64,000 nt of DNA from Saccharibacillus sp. CPCC 101409 (GCF_030518235.1 NZ_JAULSA010000001.1:248001-312000), one strand, 5' to 3'; shown: positions 16,299-26,286, counted from the first letter of the stretch. Notes: a model not told the origin generated them from the sequence alone. Made by a program: numbers and translations.

Positions 16299-18365
16299 AT
16301 GAAAGCGAAACGAGACGCACTGCAAAAAGGCCGGCTGTCCCGAATTTCCCTGAAGGTCAAACTCCCGCTGTACGTAGGGTTTTTGCTGATTCTGATGCTT
16401 GCGGTGTCCAGCTTCTTCACGTATCGCTTCGGCGGGAATCTGCTGCTCGACAAAAGCCGCGACGAAGTCAATGCCAATGCCGACCGGATCGGTGAGAGTT
16501 TGTCGACAAATGTCGATCTGGAGAAACAGCTTGCAGGCACGATGGCGGTATCGCCCGATATCAAAGAACTGCTGGAACAGCGCGACGCCGGCACGATGAC
16601 GGACGATCAATTTTTCTCGCAGCAGAATGCGCCTTATGTCAAAGCGAACGCTTTTGTCAAAGACGCGCTGGACGGATCGAACGGCATCGAATCGACGATC
16701 GCGATCGACAAAAACGGAACAGTCGTTGCGGTGAACGATCCCAAATCGCTCAAGCTGGACCTGTCGGAACGCGAATATTTTAAAAAAGTTATGGAAACGG
16801 GCCAGCCGTTCGTCAGCGACGCGCTCGTCTCCAAAGTCACCGGCAATCTGATCGTCGTGGTCGCCCAACCCGTCAAAGACGACTCGGGCAAAGTGCTCGG
16901 CGTGTACGTCAATGCGATCTCGACCGATTTCTTCGTCAGCAAACTGCAAAATATCCGCATTAACGGAGAAGGTTATATTTTCGTCACCAGCCGCGGCGGC
17001 ACGATTATCTACGATTCGCGGGACGAATCGCTGGCCGGCAAGCCTTACGAAGCCGACGGTTTTCAAACGATGCTGGACGCGGACTCTTCCGGCGGTATCG
17101 TAAAAGGCAATATGGACAGCGACAGCTCGTATATCCGCTACTCGAAGATTCCGGACGCCGACTGGATCGTCGTCGTACAGGATTCGTACAGCGATATCAA
17201 TAAACCGCTGGGGCAACTGCTGAATAATATCCTGCTGATCGCCATAATCTCGCTCGTGCTGGCGGCTCTGGCCGGAACGCTTCTGTCGCGCAGCATCACA
17301 AGCCCGATCGTGCGCCTGACGAATCTGTTCAAACAGCTCGCCGGCGGCGATCTGACCGCACGGGCGGAAGGCAAGTATCATAACGAATTCGCCGATCTGG
17401 CGGACAGCTTCAACGTCATGGCCGAACGCAACCGCGAGCTGATCGGGCACATGAACCATTCGATCGAGGTGCTCAATCAGAATACGGCGGACCTGGATAC
17501 GACTTCGCAGAACACCGCGCGTTCGATCGGGGAAACGTCGGTGACGACGATGGAGATCGCCAAAGCGATGGAATCGCAGTCGCACGACACCGAACGGATC
17601 GTCGGGCGCTTCTACGGCATCGGCGAGAAGATCGAATCGCTGGGACGCAAAACGGAAGTCATCCGCGGCAGCGCGGATTCGATCGGCCGGGTGTTCGAAA
17701 GCAGCGGCGAAGTGGTCAACAGCCTGATCGACATCAACGCCAAGAACGAAGTGGAAATCCGCAATATCTCGGCGGTAACGGAAATGCTGGCGGACAGCTC
17801 GCAGCGGATCGGGCAGATCACGGATGCGATCAACCAGATTTCGGCGCAGACGAACCTGCTGGCGCTGAACGCGTCGATCGAAGCGGCGAGAGCGGGCGAA
17901 CACGGACGCGGCTTTGCGGTGGTGGCGGACGAAATCCGCAAACTGGCGCAGCAGTCGTCGGACCAGGCGAACGAAATCGGCGGCATCATCCGGCAGACGC
18001 TGGAGCAGGTGGAGCGCAGCAACGAAAGCGTGAGCGAAATCCGCGCCATCTCGTCGAGCCAGAACGAGTATGTGGGCCGCACGCAGCAGTCGTTTGAAGA
18101 AATCCTGTCGAGCGTAACGGCGATTACGGACCAGATCCGCGATATGGCGTCGGAATTCAAGTCGATGGAACGCGACAAAGACGATGTGCTGGAAGCGTCG
18201 CAAAGTCTGTCGGCGTCGGGCGAAGAAGTCTCGGCTTCGGTGGAAGAAGTCACGGCGACCGTACAGGAGCAGTCGGGGATGGTACAGCGGCTGGCCGGCA
18301 TGGTGCAGAGTATCGACCAGCTGACGCAGCAGCTCGGCGAATCGGCGGCGAAGTTCAAGATTTAA
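16299..18365 (+). CDS. Methyl-accepting chemotaxis protein with dCache-type sensor
   Basis: A 688-residue chemoreceptor. TM1 is at about residues 22-42, an extracellular double-Cache-like sensor at 45-305 (DREYF-like [13 protein letters not shown] and [13 protein letters not shown]), TM2 at about 309-331, HAMP at 332-385 and a long cytoplasmic signalling helix pair with the tip [21 protein letters not shown]. The start is the ATG after AAAGGAG; an upstream TTG would place this ribosome site inside the gene. From the codons for HMNHSIEV to the end (911 bp) it appears identical in DNA to the second receptor 4.4 kb downstream, while the sensor halves differ. It signals to CheA/CheW at the pole; the ligand is unknown. 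Confidence 0.93.
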   Translation: MKAKRDALQKGRLSRISLKVKLPLYVGFLLILMLAVSSFFTYRFGGNLLLDKSRDEVNANADRIGESLSTNVDLEKQLAGTMAVSPDIKELLEQRDAGTMTDDQFFSQQNAPYVKANAFVKDALDGSNGIESTIAIDKNGTVVAVNDPKSLKLDLSEREYFKKVMETGQPFVSDALVSKVTGNLIVVVAQPVKDDSGKVLGVYVNAISTDFFVSKLQNIRINGEGYIFVTSRGGTIIYDSRDESLAGKPYEADGFQTMLDADSSGGIVKGNMDSDSSYIRYSKIPDADWIVVVQDSYSDINKPLGQLLNNILLIAIISLVLAALAGTLLSRSITSPIVRLTNLFKQLAGGDLTARAEGKYHNEFADLADSFNVMAERNRELIGHMNHSIEVLNQNTADLDTTSQNTARSIGETSVTTMEIAKAMESQSHDTERIVGRFYGIGEKIESLGRKTEVIRGSADSIGRVFESSGEVVNSLIDINAKNEVEIRNISAVTEMLADSSQRIGQITDAINQISAQTNLLALNASIEAARAGEHGRGFAVVADEIRKLAQQSSDQANEIGGIIRQTLEQVERSNESVSEIRAISSSQNEYVGRTQQSFEEILSSVTAITDQIRDMASEFKSMERDKDDVLEASQSLSASGEEVSASVEEVTATVQEQSGMVQRLAGMVQSIDQLTQQLGESAAKFKI
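17451..18361 (+). repeat. 911-bp direct repeat, copy 1 (signalling domain)
   Basis: It matches 21833-22743 at a constant offset of 4382 with no difference found by eye. Similarity breaks sharply at the stop codon and shows scattered substitutions just upstream. Confidence 0.85.
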
Positions 18366-18382
18366 AACGGCAAGAAAAAAAC

Positions 18383-18426
18383 AAAAACCACCGGGAATAG
18401 GTTAGGCGCCTACCGGTGGTTTTTTT
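18383..18426 (+). terminator. Rho-independent terminator
   Basis: AAAAACCACCGG pairs with CCGGTGGTTTTT, with extra Ts, 18 nt after the chemoreceptor stop. Confidence 0.92.
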
Positions 18427-18481
18427 AGTCGTTCAACAAGACTATTAAGGCTCGCCGCGGTTGCCCGCCGGCTTTTGTCGG

Positions 18482-18516
18482 AAACCTGCGATGCGCTAAT
18501 ATCGCAGGTTTTTCTT
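18482..18516. terminator. Terminator hairpin between convergent genes
   Basis: AAACCTGCGAT pairs with ATCGCAGGTTT, followed by Ts on the plus strand and preceded by a few As. It may also act weakly for the minus-strand methyltransferase. Confidence 0.7.
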
Positions 18517-18579
18517 ATGATATTATACCGCATTTCATGTTGTATATAATCTTGATAACCAACATAAAATGATTTGAAC

Positions 18580-19341
18580 TCAGCCGTTCGGCTTGCGGCT
18601 GCATACCGCAATATAGTTCAAATCCCGGCCGACGGTGTTGAAGAAACGGGACATGCTGCGGAACTGGCGGCGGTTGTCTTTCTTCATTCCGTTGCGCACG
18701 ATGCGAAGCGTGCCGAGCAGTCCTTCGTCCCGAATCATTCCGCGCGCGTTCATCAGCGTCATCGCGCCCTGCCGGTGATCGACTTCCACGAATCCCGCGC
18801 CGCGCATCAGCGATTCCCAGTCTCCGACCGGCATCGGCTCCACATGGACGTGAATCGTCTGCCGCAGCTCGGCGATCGCCGAAGCCATATCCGGTTTGAC
18901 CAGCGTAATATCGTGGGTCAGCAGCCGGCCGCCCGGCTTGAGCACCCGCCAGTATTCCGCCACGGCTTTTTCTTTGGCACTCCGGTTCAGCATGGTCAGC
19001 ATCGCTTCGTTGATTACGATATCGAAGCTTTCGTCTTCAAAAGGAAGCTTCATCGCATTGCCGCGCATCACGCGGATATGCGATTCCATTCCGGCCGCCC
19101 GGATATGGCTTTCGGCTTTCTGGAGCGCCTGGCTGTCGAGATCGACGCCGGTGATCTGACAGCGATAGCGCTGCGCCAACTCGATCGAAGTGGTGCACAT
19201 ATTGCAGGCGACTTCCAGCACCCGCGATTCCGAAGTGAATTCGCCCTGACCCAGCAGCCAGGAAGTCGCTTCCACGCCTCCGGGACGCAGACGCTTTTTG
19301 CCCAGCTTGGCGAGAAAACGGTGACCGACTTCATTGCTCAT
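18580..19341 (-). CDS. Class I SAM-dependent methyltransferase, probably iron-regulated
   Basis: A 253-residue methyltransferase with Rossmann motif I VLEVACNMCTTS (a variant of the usual VLDVGCGTG, with Asn-Met-Cys in the glycine loop), motif II acidic residue in ITGVDLD, motif III GNAMKLPFEDESFD and a post-motif LKPGGRLL. The substrate is unknown; the family includes small-molecule and cofactor methylases. AAGGGG precedes the ATG. A perfect palindrome like a Fur box lies about 30 bp before the start, so low iron probably induces it, which hints at siderophore or heme metabolism. Translation from the ATG at 19341 keeps a good spacing. Confidence 0.82.
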   Translation of the reverse strand: MSNEVGHRFLAKLGKKRLRPGGVEATSWLLGQGEFTSESRVLEVACNMCTTSIELAQRYRCQITGVDLDSQALQKAESHIRAAGMESHIRVMRGNAMKLPFEDESFDIVINEAMLTMLNRSAKEKAVAEYWRVLKPGGRLLTHDITLVKPDMASAIAELRQTIHVHVEPMPVGDWESLMRGAGFVEVDHRQGAMTLMNARGMIRDEGLLGTLRIVRNGMKKDNRRQFRSMSRFFNTVGRDLNYIAVCSRKPNG

Positions 19342-19369
19342 TGAATGCAGCCCCTTTTATCCGATTATA

Positions 19370-19386
19370 TTGAGAACTATTCTCAA
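19370..19386. promoter_or_regulatory. Fur-box-like operator
   Basis: TTGAGAACTATTCTCAA is a perfect 7-3-7 palindrome and fits the Bacillus Fur pattern TGANAATNATTNTCA. It is placed to cover the promoter of the methyltransferase gene. Confidence 0.6.
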
Positions 19387-19492
19387 TTAATCGCAGCATA
19401 ACAGAGAGGCGAGCTTTTTGGTGTGGTTCCGGTAACGGCAGTTGAATCCGTTTTGTGAACAATACGTTGAATGATGGAAGAAGCGATGGCAG

Positions 19493-19523
19493 AAAAATAC
19501 CCGGCACCAAAGTGCCGGGTATT
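19493..19523 (-). terminator. Rho-independent terminator of the exonuclease gene
   Basis: On the minus strand AATACCCGGCAC pairs with GTGCCGGGTATT, followed by five T. It lies directly after the stop. Confidence 0.9.
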
Positions 19524-19528
19524 CCGGT

Positions 19529-20410
19529 TCAAGCCCGCGGCTCGGAATCCGATGCCAGTGTTTCTTCGGAAGCCTCGGCTGTATCGGACGAAGCGATATC
19601 CGCGTCGCCGTGTACCGGCGCAGAGGTTGCGGCCGGGCCTTCTTCGGCTCTCGCCGGCATCGGGAATTCCGGCAGCGCGTCGAAGTAGGCGCGCAGTTCG
19701 GCTTCTTTGCGCGGGTCTTCCAGCGCGATCTTGCCGTTCAGGTAATGCTCGACCGCCAGCTCCCAGGTCGGCGCGATCCGGCGCGAGGCGAGCGACTTGG
19801 CCGCCGAACGCACGATGCGGCGTTCTTTGGAGTTCGAGAAAGTATCTTTGTATTCCCGCACCAGCGTCAGATCCAGCTTGTCGTAGACGGAGCGGAAAAT
19901 ATCGGCGGTCATCTTCGCGTCGTCCAGCGCGCGGTGCGCCGCCCCGGATGTCTCCAGGTTCAGCATGGCGAGCGCGCCTTCGACGCTGACGTCGTTCTTG
20001 AGGCCCTGCGTTTGCAGGAAGCCTTTGAGCAGGTCGAGCGAAGGCGTCTGCGTCCAGTACGTTTCCTCCAGCTTGTGCATGCGCACGTCCTGCACGATTC
20101 TCTTGATATCTTCGCCGCCCCAGACGACGAACGTCAGCGGTCCCGGCGCAAGATCGAGCCATTCGCGGAACTGCGCGATCACTTTGGGGAAGCGGGGCGC
20201 CGCGTCGATCGATTCCTGCGGAATGCCGGTTTTCTTTTTGATAAACGAATTCAGCTTGGCGAAGTACACCGGTCTGATAAACGCGGCGAACGTGTCCGTA
20301 TCCTGCAGCGATTCGTCCAGCCGGACCGCTCCGATCTCGATCACTTCCATCGGGTGCGGGCTGGCGAACTTGCGGCCGTTAAACTCAATATCCAGAACAA
20401 TATAATTCAA
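19529..20410 (-). CDS. DnaQ-like 3'-5' exonuclease, KapD type
   Basis: A 293-residue DEDDh exonuclease. The motifs are Exo I VLDIEFNG (Asp/Glu), Exo II region TFVVWGGEDIKRIVQD (Asp) and Exo III AHRALDDAKMTADIF (His and Asp). Bacillus KapD, an inhibitor of the KinA sporulation pathway, and related exonucleases have this layout; which role applies is unclear. The C-terminal 80 residues are an acidic, Ala/Ser-rich tail not seen in KapD. I prefer the TTG at 20410, spaced from GGAGG, over the ATG at 20425, which overlaps that ribosome site and has none of its own. Confidence 0.82.
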   Translation of the reverse strand: MNYIVLDIEFNGRKFASPHPMEVIEIGAVRLDESLQDTDTFAAFIRPVYFAKLNSFIKKKTGIPQESIDAAPRFPKVIAQFREWLDLAPGPLTFVVWGGEDIKRIVQDVRMHKLEETYWTQTPSLDLLKGFLQTQGLKNDVSVEGALAMLNLETSGAAHRALDDAKMTADIFRSVYDKLDLTLVREYKDTFSNSKERRIVRSAAKSLASRRIAPTWELAVEHYLNGKIALEDPRKEAELRAYFDALPEFPMPARAEEGPAATSAPVHGDADIASSDTAEASEETLASDSEPRA

Positions 20411-20575
20411 AAGGTCTGCCTCCATGCCGTAATAAGTAGTAAAAGACTTCTTTCCTGTTATTTTAACAAAAAAAGCGCCTCATGTTCAGAAAAATCGAAA
20501 TCAAAAGTTCAATGATGAAAAAAATGGGTTTAAAAAATCTTTTTGGAAATCGCGCCGGTTTCATAAGGAAGAGTG

Positions 20576-20603
20576 TAATTTTTTTGTCGAAAAAAACCGA
20601 TAA
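20576..20603 (+). promoter_or_regulatory. SigD-like promoter of the second chemoreceptor
   Basis: TAAT, 16 nt, then ACCGATAA. It shares the spacer word TTTGTCGAA with the promoter of the first receptor. Weaker match than that one. Confidence 0.4.
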
Positions 20604-20665
20604 ATCGCTTAGGTATCAGATGGTTGCTTGAAGCACAGAGTGAAGAGAGAGGGGAAGTTCGGAAG

Positions 20666-22747
20666 ATGCGGACAAAAAAGAACGGGGAGAAAACTCCGAA
20701 AACCAAACAAGCGCAGGGAGGACGCACATCGCTGCGCGTAATCCTGCCTTTATTGATCGGCGGTTTGATTGTGGTGGTGCTGGCGGCGTCCAGCACGTTT
20801 ACGTATTGGCTCGGCGGCGATCTGCTGCTGCAAAAAAGCAAGGACGAGATGAACGCCAACGCCGACCGGATCGGCGAAAGCCTGTCGACTACTGTCGATC
20901 TGGAGCAGCAGATGGCGTACGGAGCGGCGGTCACGCCGGAAGTCCGCACCCTGCTCGAACTGCGGGCAAGCGGGAAGCTGACGGACGACCAGTTCTTCTC
21001 GGCGCAGAACGAATCGCTCACCCGGGTAAACGACCAGTTCAAAGAAGCGCTGGCCGGCACGAGCGGGATCGAGTCGATGATGGTCATGGACAAGAACGGG
21101 ACGGTCGTGGGCGCGAACAAAGACGACGCGATCAAGGGCGACCGGTCGGACCGGGAATATTTTCAGCAGGTCATGAAGACGGGGGCGCCTTACGTCAGCG
21201 ACGCGCTCGTTTCGAAAAGCACGGGCAATCTGATGGTGGCGGTGGCCCAGCCCGTACGCAGCACCGGCGGCCAAACGATCGGGGTCTACATCAATACGAT
21301 TTCAACCAGCTTTTTCGTCAACCGGCTTGAGCAGCTGCGCATCAACCAGGAAGGTTTTATCTTCGTTACGAGCCGCGGCGGAACGGTAATCTACGATTCG
21401 CGCGATTCGTCGCTCGTCGGCCAGCCGTACGAAGGAATCGGCGCGCAGGAACTGACGGACGCGGATTCTTCCGCAAGCATCGCCAAAGGCAATCTGGCCA
21501 GCGACGATTCCTATATCCGCTACTCGAAGATTCCGGTGGCGGACTGGAGCGTCGTGGTGCAGGATTCGTACAGCGATATCCGCAAGCCGCTGGAACAGCT
21601 GATGCACAGCATCCTGATCGTGGGCGGAGTGTCGATCGTGCTGGCGCTGCTGGTCGGTTTCCTGATCTCGCGCCGCATTACGGTTCCGATCGCAAGCCTG
21701 ACAAACCTGTTCAAGCAGCTTGCCGGCGGCGACCTGACCACACGGGCGGAAGGCAAGTATCACAACGAGTTCGCCGATCTGGCAGACAGCTTCAACGTCA
21801 TGGCCGAGCGCAACCGCGAGCTGATCGGGCATATGAACCATTCGATCGAGGTGCTCAATCAGAATACGGCGGACCTGGATACGACTTCGCAGAACACCGC
21901 GCGTTCGATCGGGGAAACGTCGGTGACGACGATGGAGATCGCCAAAGCGATGGAATCGCAGTCGCACGACACCGAACGGATCGTCGGGCGCTTCTACGGC
22001 ATCGGCGAGAAGATCGAATCGCTGGGACGCAAAACGGAAGTCATCCGCGGCAGCGCGGATTCGATCGGCCGGGTGTTCGAAAGCAGCGGCGAAGTGGTCA
22101 ACAGCCTGATCGACATCAACGCCAAGAACGAAGTGGAAATCCGCAATATCTCGGCGGTAACGGAAATGCTGGCGGACAGCTCGCAGCGGATCGGGCAGAT
22201 CACGGATGCGATCAACCAGATTTCGGCGCAGACGAACCTGCTGGCGCTGAACGCGTCGATCGAAGCGGCGAGAGCGGGCGAACACGGACGCGGCTTTGCG
22301 GTGGTGGCGGACGAAATCCGCAAACTGGCGCAGCAGTCGTCGGACCAGGCGAACGAAATCGGCGGCATCATCCGGCAGACGCTGGAGCAGGTGGAGCGCA
22401 GCAACGAAAGCGTGAGCGAAATCCGCGCCATCTCGTCGAGCCAGAACGAGTATGTGGGCCGCACGCAGCAGTCGTTTGAAGAAATCCTGTCGAGCGTAAC
22501 GGCGATTACGGACCAGATCCGCGATATGGCGTCGGAATTCAAGTCGATGGAACGCGACAAAGACGATGTGCTGGAAGCGTCGCAAAGTCTGTCGGCGTCG
22601 GGCGAAGAAGTCTCGGCTTCGGTGGAAGAAGTCACGGCGACCGTACAGGAGCAGTCGGGGATGGTACAGCGGCTGGCCGGCATGGTGCAGAGTATCGACC
22701 AGCTGACGCAGCAGCTCGGCGAATCGGCGGCGAAGTTCAAGATCTGA
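20666..22747 (+). CDS. Methyl-accepting chemotaxis protein with dCache-type sensor (paralogue)
   Basis: A 693-residue chemoreceptor with the same architecture as the one at 16.3 kb: TM1 at about 24-46, dCache-like sensor to about 310, TM2, HAMP and signalling domain. The sensor halves are clearly homologous but diverged ([26 protein letters not shown]), while the last 911 bp appear identical. The ATG at 20666 follows AGAGGGG; an in-frame TTG upstream is less likely. A tandem duplication followed by recent gene conversion is the simplest explanation. Both receptors should couple to the same CheW/CheA array while detecting different ligands. Confidence 0.93.
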   Translation: MRTKKNGEKTPKTKQAQGGRTSLRVILPLLIGGLIVVVLAASSTFTYWLGGDLLLQKSKDEMNANADRIGESLSTTVDLEQQMAYGAAVTPEVRTLLELRASGKLTDDQFFSAQNESLTRVNDQFKEALAGTSGIESMMVMDKNGTVVGANKDDAIKGDRSDREYFQQVMKTGAPYVSDALVSKSTGNLMVAVAQPVRSTGGQTIGVYINTISTSFFVNRLEQLRINQEGFIFVTSRGGTVIYDSRDSSLVGQPYEGIGAQELTDADSSASIAKGNLASDDSYIRYSKIPVADWSVVVQDSYSDIRKPLEQLMHSILIVGGVSIVLALLVGFLISRRITVPIASLTNLFKQLAGGDLTTRAEGKYHNEFADLADSFNVMAERNRELIGHMNHSIEVLNQNTADLDTTSQNTARSIGETSVTTMEIAKAMESQSHDTERIVGRFYGIGEKIESLGRKTEVIRGSADSIGRVFESSGEVVNSLIDINAKNEVEIRNISAVTEMLADSSQRIGQITDAINQISAQTNLLALNASIEAARAGEHGRGFAVVADEIRKLAQQSSDQANEIGGIIRQTLEQVERSNESVSEIRAISSSQNEYVGRTQQSFEEILSSVTAITDQIRDMASEFKSMERDKDDVLEASQSLSASGEEVSASVEEVTATVQEQSGMVQRLAGMVQSIDQLTQQLGESAAKFKI
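21833..22743 (+). repeat. 911-bp direct repeat, copy 2 (signalling domain)
   Basis: Partner of 17451-18361. Homologous recombination between the two would delete 4382 bp including the methyltransferase and the exonuclease. Confidence 0.85.
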
Positions 22748-22886
22748 ATCGCTTGAATCGAACTATTTTAAAATTTAAATGAAACAGCCTTTATCCGTTA
22801 AGTTAGCAAGCAAAAATGTCGATAAATAAAGTACCGGAAACACCGGGCCGCAGGCGGTAAACACCACCGGTCAAGGAGGGTACAAG

Positions 22887-23288
22887 ATGAGAATATCAAC
22901 AATCGACAGCGGCGTTACCGGCATCCATTCCGTTCAACCCGTCCAGCCGGTGCAGCGCGCCCAGCCGGCGGCCGCGTACAAATTCAAACTGCCGGAAGCG
23001 CCGCGAACCGCGCGTTCCGCGCCGCGCAAAGCTTCGGCGGCAGGCCGGCGCCTGACGGTGCGCGAGGACGGATGGTTCCGCCAGTACAGCATCCTTCCCG
23101 ACGGCACGCGCATCCTGCTCGGCGAATGGCCGGCGAACGATCCGGCTTATGCGCCTCTGCCGAAGAATGCGGCTCCCTACAAAGCCGCGGCCGCAGCCCC
23201 GGACGCGGAGCATCACGATCCCGAAGACAGCATGAAAGAAAGCGGCCGCAAGCTGAAGAAGCTGCTGGAAGCCGGACGCGAGCCGTAA
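22887..23288 (+). CDS. Hypothetical 133-residue protein
   Basis: Not recognised. The ribosome site AAGGAGGGTACAAG before ATG is very strong, and GC-rich third positions agree with neighbouring genes, so it is probably real. The N-terminus is rich in VQP/RAQP and Ala/Arg/Lys; a compact segment near residues 58-82 (DGWFRQYSILPDGTRILLGEW) looks like a small beta module; the C-terminus is a charged helix (ESGRKLKKLLEAG). No signal peptide or membrane segment. It follows the second chemoreceptor by 139 nt and ends before a strong terminator. Confidence 0.6.
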   Translation: MRISTIDSGVTGIHSVQPVQPVQRAQPAAAYKFKLPEAPRTARSAPRKASAAGRRLTVREDGWFRQYSILPDGTRILLGEWPANDPAYAPLPKNAAPYKAAAAAPDAEHHDPEDSMKESGRKLKKLLEAGREP

Positions 23289-23366
23289 CGGGACCGGGCG
23301 GGAAGGACAGCCGAACCGGATAAATCGAACCGAACCGAATAAACCGAACCGAATAAGAAGCAGCGG

Positions 23367-23410
23367 AAAAACCGAACCGATTCGTGCCTGACGAATCGAT
23401 TCGGTTTTTT
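23367..23410. terminator. Rho-independent terminator
   Basis: AACCGAACCGATTCGT pairs with ACGAATCGATTCGGTT, flanked by A and T runs. It is preceded by three short CGAACCGAATAA direct repeats. Confidence 0.9.
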
Positions 23411-23606
23411 GGTATGGGAACGTGAACGTTCGCCTGCCGATCGTCCGCCGCGCTTACGGAAAGCCGCGGGCAAGACTCAAATTGAAAAATGCAGACTTTC
23501 CTGATAACATAACTCAGAATAGAGCTTGAACGAAAAATTGCGCCGCTGCCGGAAAAGAAAAACTCCATGGCGGAGCGGAAGCGAGAATCGGAAGGATGAG
23601 ATCACG

Positions 23607-24824
23607 ATGACTTACAGCTATCTCTCGCATTTATACTGCCCCAAATGCGGCACGACCTACGATGCCGCGCAGCGGCAGCAGCTGTGTGAATGCGGTTCGC
23701 CCCTTCTGGTCGCCTACGATCTGGAGAGGCTGGCGCAGGAGCGCACGCCGGAAGATATCGCCGGCCGCAGGCCGGATCTGTGGCGTTATCACGAACTGCT
23801 GCCGGTGCAGAGCGAACGAAATATCGTGTCGCTCGGCGAAGGCATGACGCCGCTGATTCTCGTGCCGGTACTCGGCGCGGATATGGATATCGCCGATCTG
23901 CATATGAAGGACGAAGGCATCATCCCGACGGGATCTTTCAAAGCGCGCGGTGCCGCGGTCGGCGTCTCGCGGGCCAAAGAACTGGGCGTAAGCGAACTTG
24001 CCATGCCGACCAACGGCAACGCGGGCGCCGCCTGGGCGCTGTACGCCGCGCGGGCGGGCATCCGCTCGACGATCGTCATGCCGGTCGACGCGCCGAAGAT
24101 CACGCGCAATGAATGCGCGGTGTCCGGCGCCGACCTGTATCTGGTCGACGGCCTTATCAGCGACGCCGGCCGGATCGTCGGCCGGGCCGTACAGGAGTTC
24201 GGCCTGTACGACGCCTCCACGCTCAAAGAGCCGTATCGCATCGAAGGCAAGAAAACGATGGGCCTTGAGATCGCCGAGCAGCTCGGCTGGGAACTGCCGG
24301 ACGTGATCCTGTATCCGACCGGCGGCGGAGTCGGCCTGATCGGCATCCATAAAGCGCTGAAGGAGCTGCGCGAGCTCGGCTGGATCGATGCGGAGCGGAA
24401 GCTGCCGCGCCTGGTCGCGGTGCAGGCCGAAGGCTGCGCCCCGATCGTCGAAGCGTGGCGCGAAGGGCGGACGGAATCGGAATTTTTCCCGAATTCCGAG
24501 ACGGTCGCTTTCGGCATCAACGTGCCGAAAGCCCTGGGCGACTTCCTCGTACTCGAAGCGCTGTACGAGACGAACGGCTGCGCCGTGGCGATCAGCGACG
24601 AGACGCTGCTGCGCGAACAGGAGACGGCCGCGCGGCTGGAAGGCGCGTTCGTCTGCCCGGAAGGGGCGGCCGTATTCGCCGCCGCCCGCAAGCTGCGGGC
24701 CGCCGGCTGGATTGCCGCCGGCGAGAAAGTCGTCGCCCTGAACACGGGCGCCGGGATCAAATACCCCGACACCGTGTCCGTCGAGGTGCCCGTGCTGCGT
24801 CCCGACGACAGCGTGACGCGGTAA
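23607..24824 (+). CDS. thrC: Threonine synthase
   Basis: A 405-residue PLP enzyme of the tryptophan-synthase-beta fold that converts O-phosphohomoserine to threonine. The N-terminus carries a zinc-ribbon-like set of cysteines (CPKCG...CECG) as in the 400-residue threonine synthases; then KDEGIIPTGSFKARGAA with the Schiff-base lysine K112, the substrate loop PTNGNAGAAWALYAA, and the phosphate-binding GGGVGLIG. The ATG at 23607 follows AAGGATGAG; an upstream start in the same frame lacks a ribosome site. It stands alone rather than with hom and thrB. A related threonine-ammonia-lyase-like enzyme is a weaker alternative. Confidence 0.88.
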   Translation: MTYSYLSHLYCPKCGTTYDAAQRQQLCECGSPLLVAYDLERLAQERTPEDIAGRRPDLWRYHELLPVQSERNIVSLGEGMTPLILVPVLGADMDIADLHMKDEGIIPTGSFKARGAAVGVSRAKELGVSELAMPTNGNAGAAWALYAARAGIRSTIVMPVDAPKITRNECAVSGADLYLVDGLISDAGRIVGRAVQEFGLYDASTLKEPYRIEGKKTMGLEIAEQLGWELPDVILYPTGGGVGLIGIHKALKELRELGWIDAERKLPRLVAVQAEGCAPIVEAWREGRTESEFFPNSETVAFGINVPKALGDFLVLEALYETNGCAVAISDETLLREQETAARLEGAFVCPEGAAVFAAARKLRAAGWIAAGEKVVALNTGAGIKYPDTVSVEVPVLRPDDSVTR

Positions 24825-24930
24825 AGCGCGCGCTTTGCATCGCGCGCCGACGGTGTCCGGCGCGTGCAGGCCCGGCGCCGCCGCTGCGGACGTCGCGGGC
24901 GCTAACTAACCGCCAACCAACCGCCAACCG

Positions 24931-24965
24931 AAAAAGCGGAACGCCCGAACGGGCCTCCGCTTTTT
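24931..24965 (+). terminator. Rho-independent terminator
   Basis: AAAAAGCGGA pairs with TCCGCTTTTT, with an inner GCCCG/CGGGC hairpin. Confidence 0.85.
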
Positions 24966-24966
24966 C

Positions 24967-25073
<107 letters not shown>

Positions 25074-25151
25074 GGCTTGATCCAAGCCGAGCCGTACGCG
25101 CCGCAGCGGACGGAATATCGATCTCCTGGACTTAATATATGCCTCCGGGAA

Positions 25152-25338
25152 AAATAACGTCCTCCATACATCTATTTCTGCCCAAAAGCTTTTTTTAAGG
25201 CAAATAACGTCATGGGTGCAGCTATTTTTACTTTTTTCGGCTAATTCCTTCTGATTTCGTTGAAATAGTTGTATATGCGCAGCTAATTTGCAAGGAGGGC
25301 ATCTAAGCGGCGAAATAGTTGTACCTGTGCTCTTATTT
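25152..25338. repeat. Second cluster of 26-bp AAATA...TATTT elements
   Basis: Copies at 25152-25177, 25202-25227, 25263-25288 and 25313-25338, all exactly 26 bp and starting AAATA; centres include GTTGTACCTGTGCTC and CGTCATGGGTGCAG. Same family as the cluster near 10 kb. The gap holds no supported gene. Confidence 0.7.
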
Positions 25339-25396
25339 CCGCGCCGCTCGGCTGTGAGACAGTGAACGCCGCCGATCTTTACGGGAAATATCACAT

Positions 25397-25571
25397 CTCG
25401 CGCCTTGCAACTCATATCTCGCCTCTCGCGCCTCACATCTCGCCTCTCGCGCCTCGCGCCTCGCCCCTCGCGCCTTGCGTCTCGCCCCTCGCGTCTCGCA
25501 CCTCGCGTCTCACATCTCGAACCTCGCCCCTCTCGTCTCGCCCCTCACATCCCACATCCCACATCTCGTTC
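25397..25571. repeat. Heptanucleotide tandem array, 25 units
   Basis: The 175 bp divide exactly into 25 seven-base units of the form CTCGCNY or CTCACAT (also CTCGCGC, CTCGCCC, CCCACAT) with no slip in register. It lies just beyond the 3' end of the minus-strand nuclease-like gene. Confidence 0.85.
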
Positions 25572-25586
25572 CTAACCCCCCGCGTC

Positions 25587-26255
25587 TCACAAATAACCGA
25601 ACGCTGCATTTTTCACCGCATACCGCACGATCCGTTTGTTCCGCGCGCCGGCTTCCCCCTCGAAGATTCCGCGTTCGCAAAGCGAATTCAGGCAGCAGAT
25701 CGCCGTCCGGTGATTGAGCCGAAGATGCTGTCGCACATCGACCGGCCGGATCGGACGTCCCAGCGTGCAGGCGAGCCGAATAATCTCCCGATCCCATATC
25801 GAGGAGACGTCTTCGTGCCCGCTCCGGCTCGCATACCGTCCCAGCATCATGCGCAGCAGCGTGATGCAGAGGTCGGGGCGCCGGGCCACATCGTCGTAAG
25901 CAAACGAGATCACCTGGAAGCCCATCGCGGTCAGGAACGTTTCCCGGTTCAGCTCGCGGCAGAACTTCCGGCGGTCCATATCCTGCACATGCGGCCCGTA
26001 CCCTTTAATCTCGATAATCAGTCTGGCGTAAGGCGTGATCCAGGCCAAATCGCAAAAGTAATGCAGACCGCGCCAGTCCGTTACTTCATACTCGGGATGC
26101 AGATGATCGAAATTTTGCCGGAGCGGCCACCAGACATTTTGACAAAACAGCTTCTCCGCTTCGCGATGCCCGCGCTCCAGCCGATCCCGGCGCTCGCCGG
26201 ACCGTTCCCGAAGATGCGTGCCGATAAAAAGGTCGTGCGCCGATTCGAAGTCCAT
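25587..26255 (-). CDS. PD-(D/E)XK nuclease-like protein with C-terminal wHTH
   Basis: A 222-residue protein. A central segment CDLAWITPYARLIIEIKGYG, followed by basic residues and FLTAMGFQVISFAYDDV, has the Asp...Glu-x-Lys pattern and order of secondary structure seen in DUF559/Vsr-like endonuclease folds. The last 70 residues look like a winged helix (RPVDVRQHLRLNHRTAICCL). I chose the ATG at 26255 because GAGGAGG lies at the right distance; the frame is open further upstream but without a ribosome site and through a terminator-like hairpin. Family-level function is unknown; a DNA repair or regulatory nuclease is a guess. Confidence 0.7.
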   Translation of the reverse strand: MDFESAHDLFIGTHLRERSGERRDRLERGHREAEKLFCQNVWWPLRQNFDHLHPEYEVTDWRGLHYFCDLAWITPYARLIIEIKGYGPHVQDMDRRKFCRELNRETFLTAMGFQVISFAYDDVARRPDLCITLLRMMLGRYASRSGHEDVSSIWDREIIRLACTLGRPIRPVDVRQHLRLNHRTAICCLNSLCERGIFEGEAGARNKRIVRYAVKNAAFGYL

Positions 26256-26286
26256 TTGTAATTCCTCCTCGATGTGTGCAGAACGC

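Noticed and set aside
25362-26261. Plus-strand frame through the heptamer array into the nuclease-like gene
   Set aside because: The first part is only the translated repeat (SPLA-type units) and the rest is antisense to a better supported gene.
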